DNA of 64,000 nt from Cavia porcellus (GCF_034190915.1 NW_026947484.1:73735482-73799481); one strand, 5' to 3'. Counted from the stretch's first letter, positions 38,500 through 52,051 are shown. Notes: generated by a model not told the origin, from the letters alone. Numbers and translations are program-made.

Positions 38500-41400
38500 T
38501 TCTGTGTACTCTTCTTGCAAGTCATGGTACTGTAACAACAAGTACTTTGTACCTTCTGCTGCATTTGGTCCATGGAATCTACTGACTTGAAAAGTGTAAT
38601 TTAGCAAGTACCACCCCATTTATTCATTTACCACAGCTGCACCTGGTTTTAAACATGTCAGACTTGAAATTCTTCCCCTAAGAGCAAACTGTACCGTAGG
38701 AACTTGCACTGTAACAGGACTGAGAGACCTACCTGGTAGTATTTTTCATTTACATGGATTTCACAAGAGCCCTTGGTCTACTTCTGCAAATCATTCTCTC
38801 ACTATGGGCAAGGTATATATGGGAAAAGGTGTTTAAAAGTGAAGTAGTACTAGCTGACTGGGAAGGTTGCCTGCTCCGGAGACACAGTGATTAGGGCGAG
38901 GACTGGAAACTCATCCACCCCCCTACCCACCACACTCGCCTTTGACTTAGCAATTGTCATGGACAATCACTGGAGCCCAGCCTCCAGTACCAAATTTTTA
39001 CTTTTTATAGCCCCTCTACTTTTTCTCAAATGAAATCTCAAGTAGAATTACAACCTATGAAGCAGACAAAATATAGTTTGCTTAGCTGAAAGCAAAAGGC
39101 TTAGATCTGCAATTCTCAGACTTTGCCTTGCCTCAGAATCACCCCAGGAGGCTCCTTTAAACAAATCACTAGAGCAGAGTTTTATGTGCAAGAGATCAAT
39201 GGTACATCATGATGGTTATGATTAACAGCAGCATTGTCAGTCTGTGAACCTTCCCCTCCCCTCCCACTACCCAGCTAACCGATCCTCTCCCCTGCTTGCA
39301 AGCATTTCCTGTCATCTCAGGACTCCCTGTCTTACCATGAGAAGGATAAATATATTTCTTTACCCACTTCATTTCCCTCAGATTCTACAATATAGCCTTT
39401 CACTCATGAAAAACTTGTTGCAAAAGGGTTAAAATCTGCAAATACATTGAAAAATTAATCTCGATGAGGCACAGATAACAAAATGTCCCCATGTCTAATC
39501 CCTGTCCTTCAGAGAAAATGAATTTGTACCAGTCTGGCTATCATTAGAACCTGCAGCAATATAGTGAATTAATATCACAATCAGTTGTACTGTTAATGTT
39601 TGGAACGTTCGTAAAGATTCTACCCCAGATTTCCTCATCCAAGTCTCAGACGCTGATTATGGTCTACAGGATTCAAGAAAACTACATACAGCATTCCTAT
39701 CTGCCATAAATCATTCTTCTGCCACAGCGAAACTACAAATGCATTAAAACAGAAAGCCAGGAATAACTCAAATCTGTATCACTTTTGTCTAGAAAGACCT
39801 TCACTTGGTTTCAATAAAACCTATATTTATTATCCTAATTGTTGACCGACCATCTGTCCTAGAACTGATATAGATGCTTATTATGTGTCCTGGGGATATT
39901 CAGCACAAATCGAATGTCCATCTATGAGTAGAAACCCTCAGGTCTTGAATAAGCAGTAAATAACTATACCTAATAAACACATGCTTGCCAAAATCATGTG
40001 TCTTGGAAACAGACCTAAAATGTAAGAATGGAATCTATAATCTTAGTACCTCTACCCCTCTTTGTAGTATATTTGGGATTTGATCACCTCTAGTGCAAGA
40101 ATGGCAAGAAGTTTTCAACTTGAGTGCCAAATCAACTCGATTGGTGGTGGTTTCTAAAACTGTTTGAAAATAATTCTGAGACCACATCTGGGCATAGGAG
40201 AGAGTATGCTGTTGGAGATTAGCACAGTCAACTGAGGCAAAGGAAGGAATATACAGCCCATATGCTATGAATTTCTACACTGAAAGTTAGCATGGCTCTT
40301 GGAGATAGCCCCATATTTGGAAGATTACCAGACAGTCACCCACTAGTGCATTGAGTCATGAAACCAATGGGGAAAATAAAAATACTACCAGAAGTTACCT
40401 TAGAGAGATTGAGGTCCAAGGAAGCAGTCAATTTCTATCTGAACTGTTAGGTACACCCATGTTTAAATTCCCTGCTAATGTGAGCATTCCACACAGGCAC
40501 AGTACACAGGAGATAAAGAGCAAGAAGCTCTTTACTGTGGGATACATTTGAATCTGGAGTGAATGATATTGTACCTGGTGATGGATAACATATAAAAATC
40601 TAAAAATAAATGCATCACAGAATACATAGTAAAAATTATATTCAGAGACAATTATATTTGCCCTACACATCCCAAAGTAGCAGAGGAAATCAGAAGGAAT
40701 AATTTGAAAAGTTACTCTGAGAATTTATATTTACTCTCCTGCTTTCCCACTCCTCTGACTCTGACACCAACAGCATGCTTGCAAATATACAGTGTGCAAT
40801 GTATGTATCATCGTTGCTCCCTGATTGCTGTGTTTAGAATTTTTGCTGTAGTTTTTTTCTTTTTCTTTTTATCCTTGAATTAAATGGATTTGAAGTGGGG
40901 GGGGGGCAGCAAATGTATTTAAGATTACCCAAGCAAAAGATCTAAATGCCTTCTTTCACAAACTATGAGATAGCCATGACTCCTAGCCCCCATTTTAAAA
41001 ACGATGGCATTAAGGACAAAAAGTTATGTCCTTTGCTAAACATCTCACAGTTATGTAGAGTGCTCTTCCAGGGCAGGCTGAGGCTAGAACTGTGTTCTTA
41101 GCACTAACAACATTTTGCCTCCAAAAAGAAGGAACACAATGACAGGAGGTACAATTGCTGGCTCCAGAGCTGAGTTATTTCAGACAAAGAGGATGCTGCA
41201 TTCGGCTTCCATCTTCTCTCACAAGCTAGTTAACGTCTCTGAATAAATGTTGAGCCGACATTGGAAGCACATCCAGTGAAAGAGCATCCCTGTTTTCCCT
41301 GCCCAGGGATTCCACATATCTCAGTCCAGCTCTGGTTCTGTCTTCTATGCTTTCATGCAGGGCCTAAAACAATAAAAAAAAAAAAAATCCTGACTCTCCC

Positions 41401-41680
41401 TCTTGCATGACTGTGGGCAGTATTTACTGATGGAATTTTGCTTGGAATGAGCTCAGAGGATGTGTTTTTTTCCTAACACTGTTGGCAGAAGAGCCCCCTG
41501 ACCATGTGGCAGTCCCTGTGTTCTTTGGCAACATAACATGTTCTACTCTTGGGCACATTCATAATCAAAGGCAGAGGACGCAAGAAAAATTGCATAGACA
41601 GAGCCAGCCCTGTTTGGGATTTCATAGCTAAATATGTGCGAATCCCAGCCCAAGGTGGAGATCTGATGGCCCTTCCAGCC
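38500..41680. other. intronic sequence, largely unassigned
   Basis: Apart from the MER5A-like fragment at 39105 and a 13-A run near 41372, I recognise no exon, RNA gene or repeat family. Confidence 0.4.
39105..39180 (+). mobile_element. MER5A-like hAT fragment
   Basis: CTGCAATTCTCAGACTTTGCC, CCTCAGAATCACCCCAGGAGGC and TTAAACAAATCACTAG reproduce the left half of MER5A. Confidence 0.7.
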
Positions 41681-41685
41681 TCAAG

Positions 41686-41842
41686 AGTGGCACTATCCAA
41701 TAGAACTTATCATGCTTATGAAATCAGTGTCTGATAGCCCCCAAGCACTGAAATTGTACTAAAACTTAAGAATTCTATTTCTTTGTAATTAAAGGTAAGT
41801 GACTCTATATGGCTAATAATGACTACATTGGATAGCATAATT
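41686..41842. mobile_element. hAT-like MITE fossil (CTGTCCAATAGAA type)
   Basis: The left end CACTATCCAATAGAACTT and right end CTACATTGGATAGCATA are inverted relatives. The centre has AAGCACTGAAATTGTACTAAAACTTAAG and TCTATTTCTTTGTAATTAAA. This matches an abundant mammalian non-autonomous DNA transposon type whose name I do not assign. Confidence 0.65.
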
Positions 41843-41962
41843 CTTTTATTTCTGCAATTGGTTTCCACCAAACTGGGAATGCTCGCATGTCTGACTGATT
41901 TTCAATGGTAGTTGACATTGCTAGTTTCATTTTTTATTTAATATTTTTGTCCAACATTATGT

Positions 41963-42195
41963 ATTCAGTCATTTGACAAATATTTTGATCATTACATTCT
42001 AAGCCCGTCATAGGCACAGGTGAAAACATACTAGTAAATCTAAAAGACAAAAATCCCCATTCTAATGGGGCTTATAAGACATTAAATGAACGTAACATGT
42101 ACCATTTGAGAAGGTGACCTGCTATGGGAAAAATAGCAGAGTAAGGGGTCCAAATAAGGCAGCAGGGAAAAAGCTGTCAGCATCTTGGTTTGCAC
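41963..42195 (-). repeat. L2 LINE fragment
   Basis: TTCAGTCATTTGACAAATATTTTG, AAATCCCCATTCTAATGGGGC and GAGAAGGTGACCTG follow the reversed L2 3' region. Confidence 0.65.
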
Positions 42196-42249
42196 CATGG
42201 AAAGGAGAAAAGAGAATTTATGAGTAATGTCACGTGTAGACCATGTACA

Positions 42250-43145
42250 GTTCAAGGAGTTTACTGTCTAGGAATATCTTGGATCATTCCATTTTCTTAC
42301 ATGCCACATATAAAATTCATAGCACAGAACTTGTTTTATGTAGGTCCTTAATGCCTCTTTTATTGCTTTTAACCTTACCAGAGAATTCAACTACTGTTTC
42401 TTTTGAGACTTACATTTGTGCTTTGCTTTGCCACAGCTGGCTCCAATTTTAAAATGGGGAAGAGGGGGGAAAAATATCAACAGTGTAAGGGGTAGCACTG
42501 ACAAAACTTGCCAGAGGACAAACTGTACCATATGAATAAATCTTGCCCTGCTCACAGCATTTCTCTAAGACCCTCTTCCTACTTCACATTACTGGGTGGA
42601 TACTCAAGAAATCCCAGATGAATAATTTTTGAGATAGTCACTAAAGCAAGATCAAAGCTGCTCGTTCTCTTACAGGTCTTAGGTAACAAAGGACATTTGT
42701 ATGTAAAGTTGCTCCTCAGCAAAATGTTTCTCAAAATAATCTTTCAGTCACCCTGTTTCTGTGTTCTGTTTGATCTTTCCCATTTTTCTAACTAGTGTTA
42801 TTCTTTTAAAAAATAGTAATGTCAGTCAATTACAGTTAAGTGTGAGTTTAACATGAATCATCTCTTAGCCTAAGAGCTGCCTTAGGGCGTCTAATTGTTG
42901 AACAAAATAGCTACATGCCTTGTAATTATGGGCATTTGATAAAATGAAAGCATGACTCTGGGAAATCACACTTCTCATGCATACAATGTATACTATCCTA
43001 TTTCAGGTATAAAGCAGAAGAAATCGCCACTTGTTTCCAATTATTCAAACAAACCACTAACTTTGCATTAACATGCAGAGTAGAGCTTATTCATTTAGAT
43101 CAGTGTAAATCTTTATCAGAGATTCTTCCCTCCTGGTTCTTTTGT
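42250..43145. other. intronic sequence, nothing recognised
   Basis: No identifiable exon or repeat. Confidence 0.4.
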
Positions 43146-43149
43146 TTTC

Positions 43150-43258
43150 TAAGCCCAACTGTGACTCTTACCAGCTATACAATCTTAAGCGAGTTAGTTC
43201 ACCTCTACAAGTCTCATATTCTTCTTCCATAAAATGGTTACTCTAAAGTTCTATCATT
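43150..43258 (+). repeat. MIR SINE fragment
   Basis: CCCAACTGTGACTCTTACCAGC, CAATCTTAAGCGAGTTAGTTCACC and CTTCCATAAAATGGTTAC give the MIR core on the + strand. Confidence 0.75.
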
Positions 43259-43259
43259 T

Positions 43260-44430
43260 CTTTATCCTGAGGCTTGAGTCCCTCAGCAAAATTTGATTAG
43301 AACCTTCCATAGAAAATACAGACTTTAGGAAATATCAGTCTTAAGCTTCAGGGAAGAGGTAGCAAAAGTTATCTAAGAGTAATGATTTCAGGGTATCATA
43401 GCATCTGAATGACCTTTCTGGTTCCTGCATGACCTTGTTGAAAGTAGTCCAGAGTGATGGGCTCTTCCCACTGACCTCCTGGTTAAATGGTTTTGTATCA
43501 CATCCTTTTCTATCCATTCACAGACCTGTTTTATCCAGCACTTATAGAAACACTACTTGCATGTGTCTCTCTTCTTTTGAGGAGAGGGTCTCCTTCAGCT
43601 CATTTGCTTGTGCGGCTCTGGCTCTGAGTCAGCCATCACTGGGATTCCTTGCAGATATGAAAGATTCAAGAGAATTTAACAAAACCTGCCAACCATTCCA
43701 TAGCTCTGTGCTAGCAATAGTAACAAGTCCTTTCCATACATGATCCTGTAATCTGAATACATCAACCTTGAAAGATGTACACTATCTCTATTGAAAAGAT
43801 GATAAAGAGGATCAAGGAGATTGAACGATGTGGCTCAGGTTCCTTTGTTATTAAATAAATTGCACTGTGACCTAAGCACCATCTAATAGTCATTCCATCT
43901 TCTGCAGAAGACTACAAAACCAGTGTTACTCTTTCCTTGTATAGCATGGGATTAGCATGTAGCATATAGATGTATGTGGTGCTGACTTTTATGTAATGTA
44001 ATTATTTCCAGTTGTCAAAACCACCACTATCTGTCTGAGGGAAATTACCTTGATATCAATGAAATTCTTAAAACCTTTAGTATTTTAGTAAGCAACACGT
44101 TACGCCCACACATTGTGGGGGAGATGAAAGTGGACTAAAACTGCAAAGCAATTCAGAGGGAAAACTACAGTAGGTTCTAGAAAGAGAAGTAACTACAGAC
44201 ATTGGAGTTGGGTGATCTATTCATTTCGGCACATTTAAAAAAAGATATGCAGATTGAAAGAATATTTCCTAGAAATAAATCTGATTAAAAGAAAGAGTAA
44301 GAAAATCAAATCATTGGGGTTCACACCTAATGCCACGTCTTTCGTTTTCCCAAGTAGGCCTCAGGTCTAGCACACCACGAAGACAGGAGCTTAGAAAAGG
44401 TCACTTACTTACCAGCTAACAAGCAGGCAG
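43260..44430. other. intronic sequence, nothing recognised
   Basis: A 104-codon open frame at 43429-43743 shows no domain, splice context or repeat identity that I recognise. Confidence 0.35.
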
Positions 44431-44434
44431 CTCT

Positions 44435-44985
44435 TCATTCACTCAGTCAATCCACAAATATTCTTCAGAATTAGAGGCAAAACAGAACCAAGAACTCTTC
44501 TAGAATTTAAGATACCCAAAGAATAAAGAACCAATCACTGATTCCAGGGCATCACAATCTACTAGAGGGAACACACATGCAATTATGTCAAATGTTTGCA
44601 ATCATTAAGGGAATAATAATTGGGCTTTTTCACAGGAGGCAGAGTTAAACTGAAATTTAAATGATGACTTTTGAGTGATGAGTAGAAAGTTAGTCAAGCA
44701 ATATACATGGCAAGTTCAAGGGCATAAGGAAACGCCAGGATCGAGTGGGCTTTGGAGGCTCAGTATTCACAGGATGCAGGGGAAAGAAGTAGCAGTGAGC
44801 CTGGCTGGGCAGAGAGAACATGGAGAAGTCTTAATGCTCTATGAAAGAGGAGATGTTCCGCTAGTGGCAGGAGACTATTGCAGGACTCTAACAAGGACAT
44901 GACAGAATCACTCTTGTTTATAGGGCTACTCAATGGGCACCATGGGGAATGGTTATAAAGGATCAATAAGGTGTCTCCTGATACC
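44435..44985 (-). repeat. L2 LINE fragment
   Basis: CATTCACTCAGTCAATCCACAAATATTC, AATCTACTAGAGGGAACACAC, TTGAGTGATGAGTAG, CAAGTTCAAGGGCATAAGG and AAGGACATGACAGAATCACTC match the reversed L2 3' region in order. The 75-codon open frame at 44675 lies inside it. Confidence 0.72.
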
Positions 44986-45534
44986 TCCTGAGTAAGGTAT
45001 GATGAGAACCCAACTCAAAATTGATAGGATATGAGTTAAATTGGCAAAGTATCTCAGAAAGTTAAACTGTTCTGTTAACTACTTTCTAACAGGAGTTATC
45101 AAAGCCAAAAAGTGATATTGTTTTACCTCACCTAAGAAAATCCACCAGGAAATAAAGAATCCAAGAAAGATATGGTTTTGGTGGTGACTTAACCTGATCA
45201 CTAAAGGCTGGCACAAGTACTCACAGACCTTACTGGAGATATTAGAGATAGAATTTGGCAGGGACAGGGTATGATGACAGCATCCCAGGAAAACAGGCTC
45301 TGGCCAGGTTCCCTGGTCCAAAAGAAATACCAGGTGCCTACTAGGCGCCAAGTAAATGCAGAGAGGCAGCTGGGTCAAAAGTTAAAACTATTCAAAGTTT
45401 CTGTGCACAAATCAAGAATGATATTTTTAAAATATTTGTGAGTGGTTAGATTGTCATTTTTCAAGCATGATGGTAGTTCTCACAATAATTAGCTAAAGAG
45501 ATGTGTAAAAGAGCAAAACGAGTGAGGCTTTTGA

Positions 45535-45535
<1 letters not shown>

Positions 45536-45571
<36 letters not shown>
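45536..45571. repeat. (AC)n microsatellite
   Basis: About 18 AC dinucleotides. Confidence 0.97.
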
Positions 45572-45573
<2 letters not shown>

Positions 45574-45648
45574 GATTACTGCTTTGCCCTGTTGTCTGAG
45601 CCAAATCACTCAGCTGTCTCCACGAAGATAACTACCAATGTATTAGAA

Positions 45649-45768
45649 TATAACTACCAATAACTACAAATGCATTCCTTCTCCAGAGTATAGCTACCAA
45701 TAACCACCAATGCATTCCTTCTCCAGAGTATAGCTACCAATAACCACCAATGCATTCCTTCTCCAGAA
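45649..45768. repeat. 40-bp minisatellite, three copies
   Basis: Three contiguous 40-bp units lie at 45649-45688, 45689-45728 and 45729-45768. Each has the core CTACCAATAACCACCAATGC and ends TTCCTTCTCCAGAG. Units 2 and 3 are almost identical; unit 1 differs at a few sites. A degenerate half-unit precedes them at about 45629. Confidence 0.95.
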
Positions 45769-45779
45769 TTCAGGATGCT

Positions 45780-46615
45780 CTTAGTGACTTGTATGATTGA
45801 TTTAAAGTAAGGAAATGGCATTCTGGGACGTCTGAGGCTAAGAGAGAAGACCTGCAGCTTCTTCCAACTCCTCTAAGTACTCTCTCTCAGAATCCTCTCT
45901 TTAGGAGAAAAGTCAGCTTCTGTGTAAGTTTATTTGCCCAGCAACCACTAGGGACAGGATAGTGCCAAGCTGATCCATAGCTCTTTCCACCAGCCAGAGC
46001 AGACGGTAGCTATGGAGCAAAACAACCATCTTGGGCATTACAACTCAGTAGATGACATGGAAAAGAACAGAGACCTTAGACATATAAGCCCACTGGAACC
46101 TTTGTGGGATTCTTTAGCCATTCCACCTACTCCAACTGAGGCATCAGGTATCATGGGACAGAGAAAAGTCATGCCTTATATGATTTAAAAATGACACAAT
46201 AAATGCTGCTTTGCACCAAGTTTTGGGGTGTGTTATCTATTAACAGGTTACCAAAATATATGACATACAATCCTGTGGGTACCTTAATGCTAGAAATAAA
46301 TACTATTCATCCTTCAATCCATAACTTAGTGTCTGATACATAAAAGGCATCAGCATAATTTGCTGAATGAACAACTCAATAAATGTGCAGATGTCTGCAT
46401 GGATGTTAGCCAAGCTCCACTGTAACTGAGGTTCCCTAGATACATAAATCATTTCCCAAATATAAAAAAAGAATTGGTGGTGAAACAGTTGTGCTTCTGG
46501 TTTAAACCACTGGGCTTTCCAACAGACTGCTAAGCTCAGGAGATGTTCTGTGTGGTACACAGATGCCTTGACCATAGGTTATGCCACTTAATCCAAAGAA
46601 ATACAAGTGATACTT
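45780..46615. other. intronic sequence, nothing recognised
   Basis: No identifiable exon, RNA gene or repeat family. Confidence 0.4.
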
Positions 46616-46619
46616 CCTG

Positions 46620-46830
46620 AAAAGCATCACATGACAGGAACAACAGCAAACGTTTACATAGAATTTGCTCTGTGCCTGGCTCTTTTCTAAGCCCATTACA
46701 AAGATGAACTCATTTACCATACACAAGTTTATTTCTATTTTACTAAACAAAGAAAGATGTGAAAGCTAACTTTTGTGTGATCACAGAGTCAGTAAGTGAC
46801 AGAGAACCCAGCCTGTTGGCCATGATGGCT
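46620..46830 (-). repeat. MIR SINE, long copy
   Basis: GCAAACGTTTACATAGAATTTGC, TGCCTGGCTCTTTTCTAAGCCC, AAAGATGAACTCATTTACC, GTGTGATCACAGAGTCAGTAAGTGACAGAG and AACCCAGCC reproduce nearly the full reversed MIR. Confidence 0.82.
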
Positions 46831-46839
46831 TTTCGTAAT

Positions 46840-49135
46840 AATGCTGTCCTGCCTCTTCAGGAAGAATCATGCTGTTACATATGGTCCCAGAGTTTCAGCA
46901 TTTGGAAGGCAGTGGTAATTTTTAGCAAGAGGAGGGAGAGAAAAAGAGAGGGTGAGGAAGCAAAGAAAAATGCTATTCTCTATGCCCTTTGTCAAGACCT
47001 ATAACTTTCCATTCCTTTTATAACTATTTAGTCATTTGCTTGGCTTCAAAGAAACAATCAAATTTCATTTTTTCTTTAGAGACTTAGAGATTCCATGGAA
47101 AATTCTTCTCAGTACCAAACTGTGATATTAATAGGTTTTTTATTTACATAAGTAAAAATTTGTATGCTGTGTCTAAAAAAACTAAAAGTATCTATAGGGA
47201 TCACACAAAGGGTTCCTCTCTCAAAAACCATTAATTAACGTAAGATTAGCTCTGAGAGTCTCAATTCTAAATGCATTTCTAATTTTCAAATCTAGGAACA
47301 AAAATAGGATATTGGAGATAATTAAATGTATTCGGAGGATAATATTTCTACGTGTGGGTCGTATTACCAGCACTTGAATAGAATACTAATTGTAAACTGG
47401 GGGAGTTTCCTTGGTTATCCTGAGTTCTGCATAAACATTGACCTATTTTAAATTACTCCATGACTCATCTGAAAAGCTCCAGATCATAAATACGACATTA
47501 AAATGGAGACAAAAATGCCACACCATAGAGATTTTCCTCACTGACATTACTGTACTTGCTATCACCAAACCATCTAATTTAAAGTATACCAAAAATAACA
47601 TTTGTGCATGTGGAGCCACAAATTAACAGTTTCCATAAATAGGACTGCTTTGTCAAGGACCCAAATCTACAACTGAAATTTCATGTGATACTATGACCAT
47701 GTTCTTATGTCAGATTTCCAATCACTAGTCTAGTGCCACAAAAAGAAATCTAAAATGAATTCAACTCAAATTTTGCTTGTGATTAAATATCATGGTCAAA
47801 TTTTTTAAATCCTTCCAATGTTTTAAAGAAAACAGTGGGAAGAATTAGAAAAAACAATAATATCTAGAAAGTAGGTTCCCAATATGACTGCCAAAAAAAT
47901 AAGAAAGAACTAGAAACAACTAGAAGCTTCGCTCTGCTGTGAAGGGCTGATTGCCCCTGTCCTCTTTTACCAATTTCCCCTTATCTTCCCTAAACTTATT
48001 TCTTTCAGATGTTTTCTCTGTGTAGGAAAAGTATTAATGAGCTTAAACTTCAACTTACAATATAAATGATTAAGAAACAAAAAGATTCACTAGAACACCA
48101 AAAAAAGGTGCAACAAGGGTACAAAGGTAAAGTTAGCAGACTCACCTCAAACGTGGAGGTCACCAAGCTGTGTGACTTAGCAAAATCACTTGCCATCCTT
48201 AAACTGGCTGCCGCTCCTTCAAACTGGGATTTATACCTGCTTGCCTCATGGACCATTATGATATTATTTCCATAGTCCAGCGTGTGAATTGCTATGGATG
48301 TGTGAACATGTCCATGTCACATGTGATGTGGAACAGTATTGAAAAAGATGTTATTAAACTCTTTCTGCCAAAGGTACAAGGCCTCATCTCTGTTATTTCT
48401 TTGTTAAGTGAGAAATCTGCACACAGTGGAGAGTTGTTAAAGGCAGAGAAGCACCAAAACTGACATTTTCCTCTTGCTGTGCTCTTAGAATGTAAAAAAA
48501 AAAAAAAAAAAAAAAAAATTAAAACAGGAATGGCAGTTGATGTTTAACGTGTAACAGTGTTTTTGGATAGATGAAATTATCTTTGTTCCACTTAAATTGT
48601 CTTTGTTCCATCAACCACAGGCACCTCACACTATGGAATGACCAACCTATTTCTCATGTTCTATGCTTCTTATTGCTAAAGGATTTAGCCGAAGCCACCA
48701 CCATGATGACTTGAGAAACTGGGCTCAAAAGTATAGGATTATTAGTGTCATTAACATCTGCTGACCTGTGAAAGCCATGACTAATTAAATTGCCCATATT
48801 TCTCGATTTTTACCAAGTGGCAGACTGATTGGAAGTGACAAACAGATCCCTGAAACAATTAATGACCTCAGGGAATTTGGATTTCATTACAGATGGTTGG
48901 CGATGGAATACAAATTTTGAGATGTGAAAATTAAACACCAGCATGTGAGTGATTAGAGCTATCAAATGGCTAAGTAGGAGTCTCTTGTTGACCACGTACA
49001 TTTACGCACACTTGATATTGTGAAAAATCTCTAAACTAAATCCACCCACTGGAGTTACCTGCCAAGGAGAACGTGGGCCCAGGCAGCAGTGCTTTGCAAG
49101 AAAATTAGCTGGCAGCACACATGTGATTTCATTAC
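46840..49135. other. intronic sequence, largely unassigned
   Basis: A faint MIR-like piece occurs at 48160-48245 (AGCTGTGTGACTTAGC). Otherwise I see no exon or repeat, apart from the poly(A) run. Confidence 0.4.
48494..48518. repeat. poly(A) tract
   Basis: Twenty-five consecutive A residues; I could not tie it to a retroelement body. Confidence 0.95.
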
Positions 49136-49139
49136 CTTC

Positions 49140-49862
49140 TGGCTCAAATTCTTCTATATCTTCTCATTGGCTTAGTGATTAACTCCAGATATGTAGCATG
49201 ATCTCCAAAATCCCCCCATCATCTCACCCCTATTCACCCTCTTTGCAGCCTCACTTTGTTTTTAATTTTTAGCATATGTTAGATTTCCGTTGCTGTCATG
49301 GATATTTTTGAAAGGTTTGTTCTGGCTCACAGATTTGGAGGTTTCTGTCTATGACCAGTTGGCCCCATTCCTCGGCACCTGGGTCAGCTCTTCATGGTGG
49401 GAGCAGGAAGCAAAGGAAAGTTGTTCACCTCCAATGGATGGATCAACCCACTGCTCACATCCCTCAATCCAATCACCTTCCACACAGGAGCATTTGGGAA
49501 AACATTCTAGATCTAAACCCTAACACCTTTTATCTTCTGCAAATCAGGCCTATTTGCCCCATTTTGTCTGCTCTTACCCCAGCCCACCACTTCCAACCCT
49601 CCTAATGTTTATTCACTCTTCAAGTCTAAGATAAAACATCCTCTTCTCTGAGGGGTCTTTCTAGATTGTCAGTCGCAAGCTTCTCAACTTCTTCCCCACT
49701 GACACTCATAGCTGAGCTGCTGGTACACGTTCTCCTCCACTGGCGTGCAACTCTGATAGCTTGGAATGTGTATGTCTCATCTCTCACTGCATCTTTGGCA
49801 CATGCCATAGTGTCTGGCACTAAGACATCCACCATGCATCTTTTGAGTCAACTGAATAAATA
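49140..49862 (+). repeat. L2 LINE 3' region, split by an insertion
   Basis: The left part has ATGATCTCCAAAATCCCCCCATC and CACCCTCTTTGCAGCCTC. The right part has CAAGTCTAAGATAAAACATCC, CTCTGAGGGGTCTTTC, GCCATAGTGTCTGGCAC and GAGTCAACTGAATAAA. This is the L2 3' order on the + strand, interrupted at about 49277-49528 by another repeat. Confidence 0.72.
49277..49528 (+). repeat. rodent interspersed repeat copy within L2
   Basis: TGTTAGATTTCCGTTGCTGTC, TTCTGGCTCACAGATTTGGAGG, ATGACCAGTTGGCCCC and CATGGTGGGAGCAGGAAGC follow the same succession as the repeats at 27193 and 61911. Confidence 0.55.
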
Positions 49863-49864
49863 GT

Positions 49865-50505
49865 GTCAGATTGGTTCACGGCTAAGAAGCCAGTATGATT
49901 TCTCCTTAAGGTTACGATTTGACTTCTGTTCACTGTACTAGAGCAAAACCTTGACATAAATAGTGATAATCTGAATCATAAACCAGAGAGGCATCCACCT
50001 ACATGGAATTTCAGAAAAACAAATAACTATTTTGCATATTGACACTCAAAAATCTATTGGTAAGACACCAAGTAGAAATGATTCATTGCAGTTTACAGGG
50101 AAATAATATAGTAAATTCTTACCAAGATCCAAATGATTAATTGAAGGCATTTTGTTTGAAAACATAATTTAAGGAAGAGGGCATTAAACACATGACATGA
50201 AAGAAAAAAGAGGGGAAAAAAAGAAATTCATCTTTCTACTTTGTTATATTCTGAGATATTTAAATTTACTTTTAAAAATATCACAGTTGAAAATAGCTAC
50301 TGTGAGAAGACTCTGGAAGAAGTAACTCCTATCTAAAATAAATCTTCAGTGTATGTTCCATAATATTGTGTTCCACAATATTTCTACTGCACAGTGGAGA
50401 GGCTAAAGCATACAATACTATATTGAATATTTCAAAAATATTAGAAGACAACACTTTGAACATTACTACCAGAAAGAAATGGTAAAGGTATGACATAATG
50501 GATAT
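49865..50505. other. intronic sequence, nothing recognised
   Basis: AT-rich sequence with no identifiable exon or repeat. Confidence 0.4.
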
Positions 50506-50516
50506 GATAAATATCT

Positions 50517-52051
50517 TTTTTTTAAATTTTATTTAAGGAGAAAAAGAAAAAAAAACAGAAAAAGGGTACCAGTAATAGAATTTCAAAAAAATAAACAATA
50601 GGAAATCACTAGTTAATAGATTACATATTGTCATCTTAGAAATAGTTGTTCAAGTTACAAAATTAAAGCATACAAAGTGGACATTCAAACAGTGAGACTG
50701 AAAACAGCTTTGTTCAGTGATCCAATTAAAACTCAGTAATATGGTTATCTATCTTATATACTTAAATATACATGCAGTTATATCCTTTAGAGCACTTTCT
50801 TTTCTTCTCTTTTTTACAATAACAATTACACCTTTTGGGTTTTATTACTCCCAAGTTCTTGTTACTTTTTCTTTGAAGAGAATAAAACCAAATGTGACAT
50901 AACAAAACAGAGTCAGTCAAATCAAAAGAATGGACATAGTACATGATGTAAAAACAGAATACAAGGTGATCTTAAAAAGAATTGCCTATCTTAAAAAGAA
51001 TTGCCTATATCATCAGTTATAATAAAATTTAACAAAACAGTATAGAATATAACCAATAAAACTGAAACATTGGAGACATTACAGGACTTCAAAAGAAGAT
51101 AATAGTCAAACCAGAATGGGCATCATAGTGAATCTTATTGTCTTCAAAGTTGTTGCCTATACTCTCAAAATTGATACTATCAAGCAAAACAGAATAGGGT
51201 AAAATCAATCAAAGCAAGATGGTGAGAGCAATACAGGGCTTCAAATCAAGTTAATAGGAAATCAAAGTGGGTTAGTATAATATATCCTGCTATTTTTTAT
51301 TTATTTTTTCCTTAACTAAAAAAATAAAAAGTAAAAAAGGAGATTGAGATAAAAGAGGACATAAAAACATAACAGCACAGGTCAGAACATAACAATTTAA
51401 GCAACATAGTGTTTCACCACAAGATATCCCGACATAACAGTAGTTACCATAGTGTCTCTTTCCTTGAAATATTTGATTATAACTTCTTATACTGTAGCAT
51501 CAAACATATCAAGACAATGTAAAACCATTCAAGAGAATGACAGTATTACAGGGTATTTAAAACCAACTAACAGAAAACGAAAAATGGTTTCTATATTATC
51601 TCCTTGTCTATAAAAGTTTTGGTTTATACTATCACACATAATAAAATACAGTAAGATACAACATGTTAAGACCGATGGAGACAGAAGAACAAAAGCTTCA
51701 TGGGGCTTCAAAACAAGATATTAAATCAGCACTAGCTATTATGATGTCTTGTTTTCTCCAAAATAGCTGTTCATACCATCACAGACAATAAAATCAAACA
51801 GCTCAAAATAAAACCATTACAATTAATGAATGAAAACATTGTAAGGCTTCAAAGCAATATAATGGGGAATCATGATTACCACATACTTTTATGTATTGTT
51901 GTCATTTATTACACTAGGAAAACTATTTGGTATTTATAAATGTGGGTTTGATTTATTTCACTTATGAGTATGGTCTCAAGCTGCGCCCATTTATTTATAA
52001 ATATCTCAATGTGATCATTCTTTATAGCTGAGTAGTACTCCATTGTATTAC
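50517..52051 (-). mobile_element. 5'-truncated L1 with long repetitive 3' UTR
   Basis: It is antisense to TRPM3. The + strand starts with poly(T) (reversed tail) and ends in the reversed C-terminal region of L1 ORF2 (TATAGCTGAGTAGTACTCCATTG, ATAAATATCTCAATGTGATC). Between them lie about 1.4 kb made of degenerate ~150-bp units, marked by AGG(G)CTTCAAA-type blocks at about 51082, 51234, 51702 and 51843. Direct repeats gataaatatct (50506-50516) and gataaacatct (52052-52062) match 10 of 11 and define the target-site duplication. Confidence 0.8.

Noticed and set aside
45536..45571. Possible CRISPR-like or regulatory array next to the minisatellite
   Set aside because: It is a plain AC dinucleotide run. 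The adjacent 40-bp units are contiguous without spacers.
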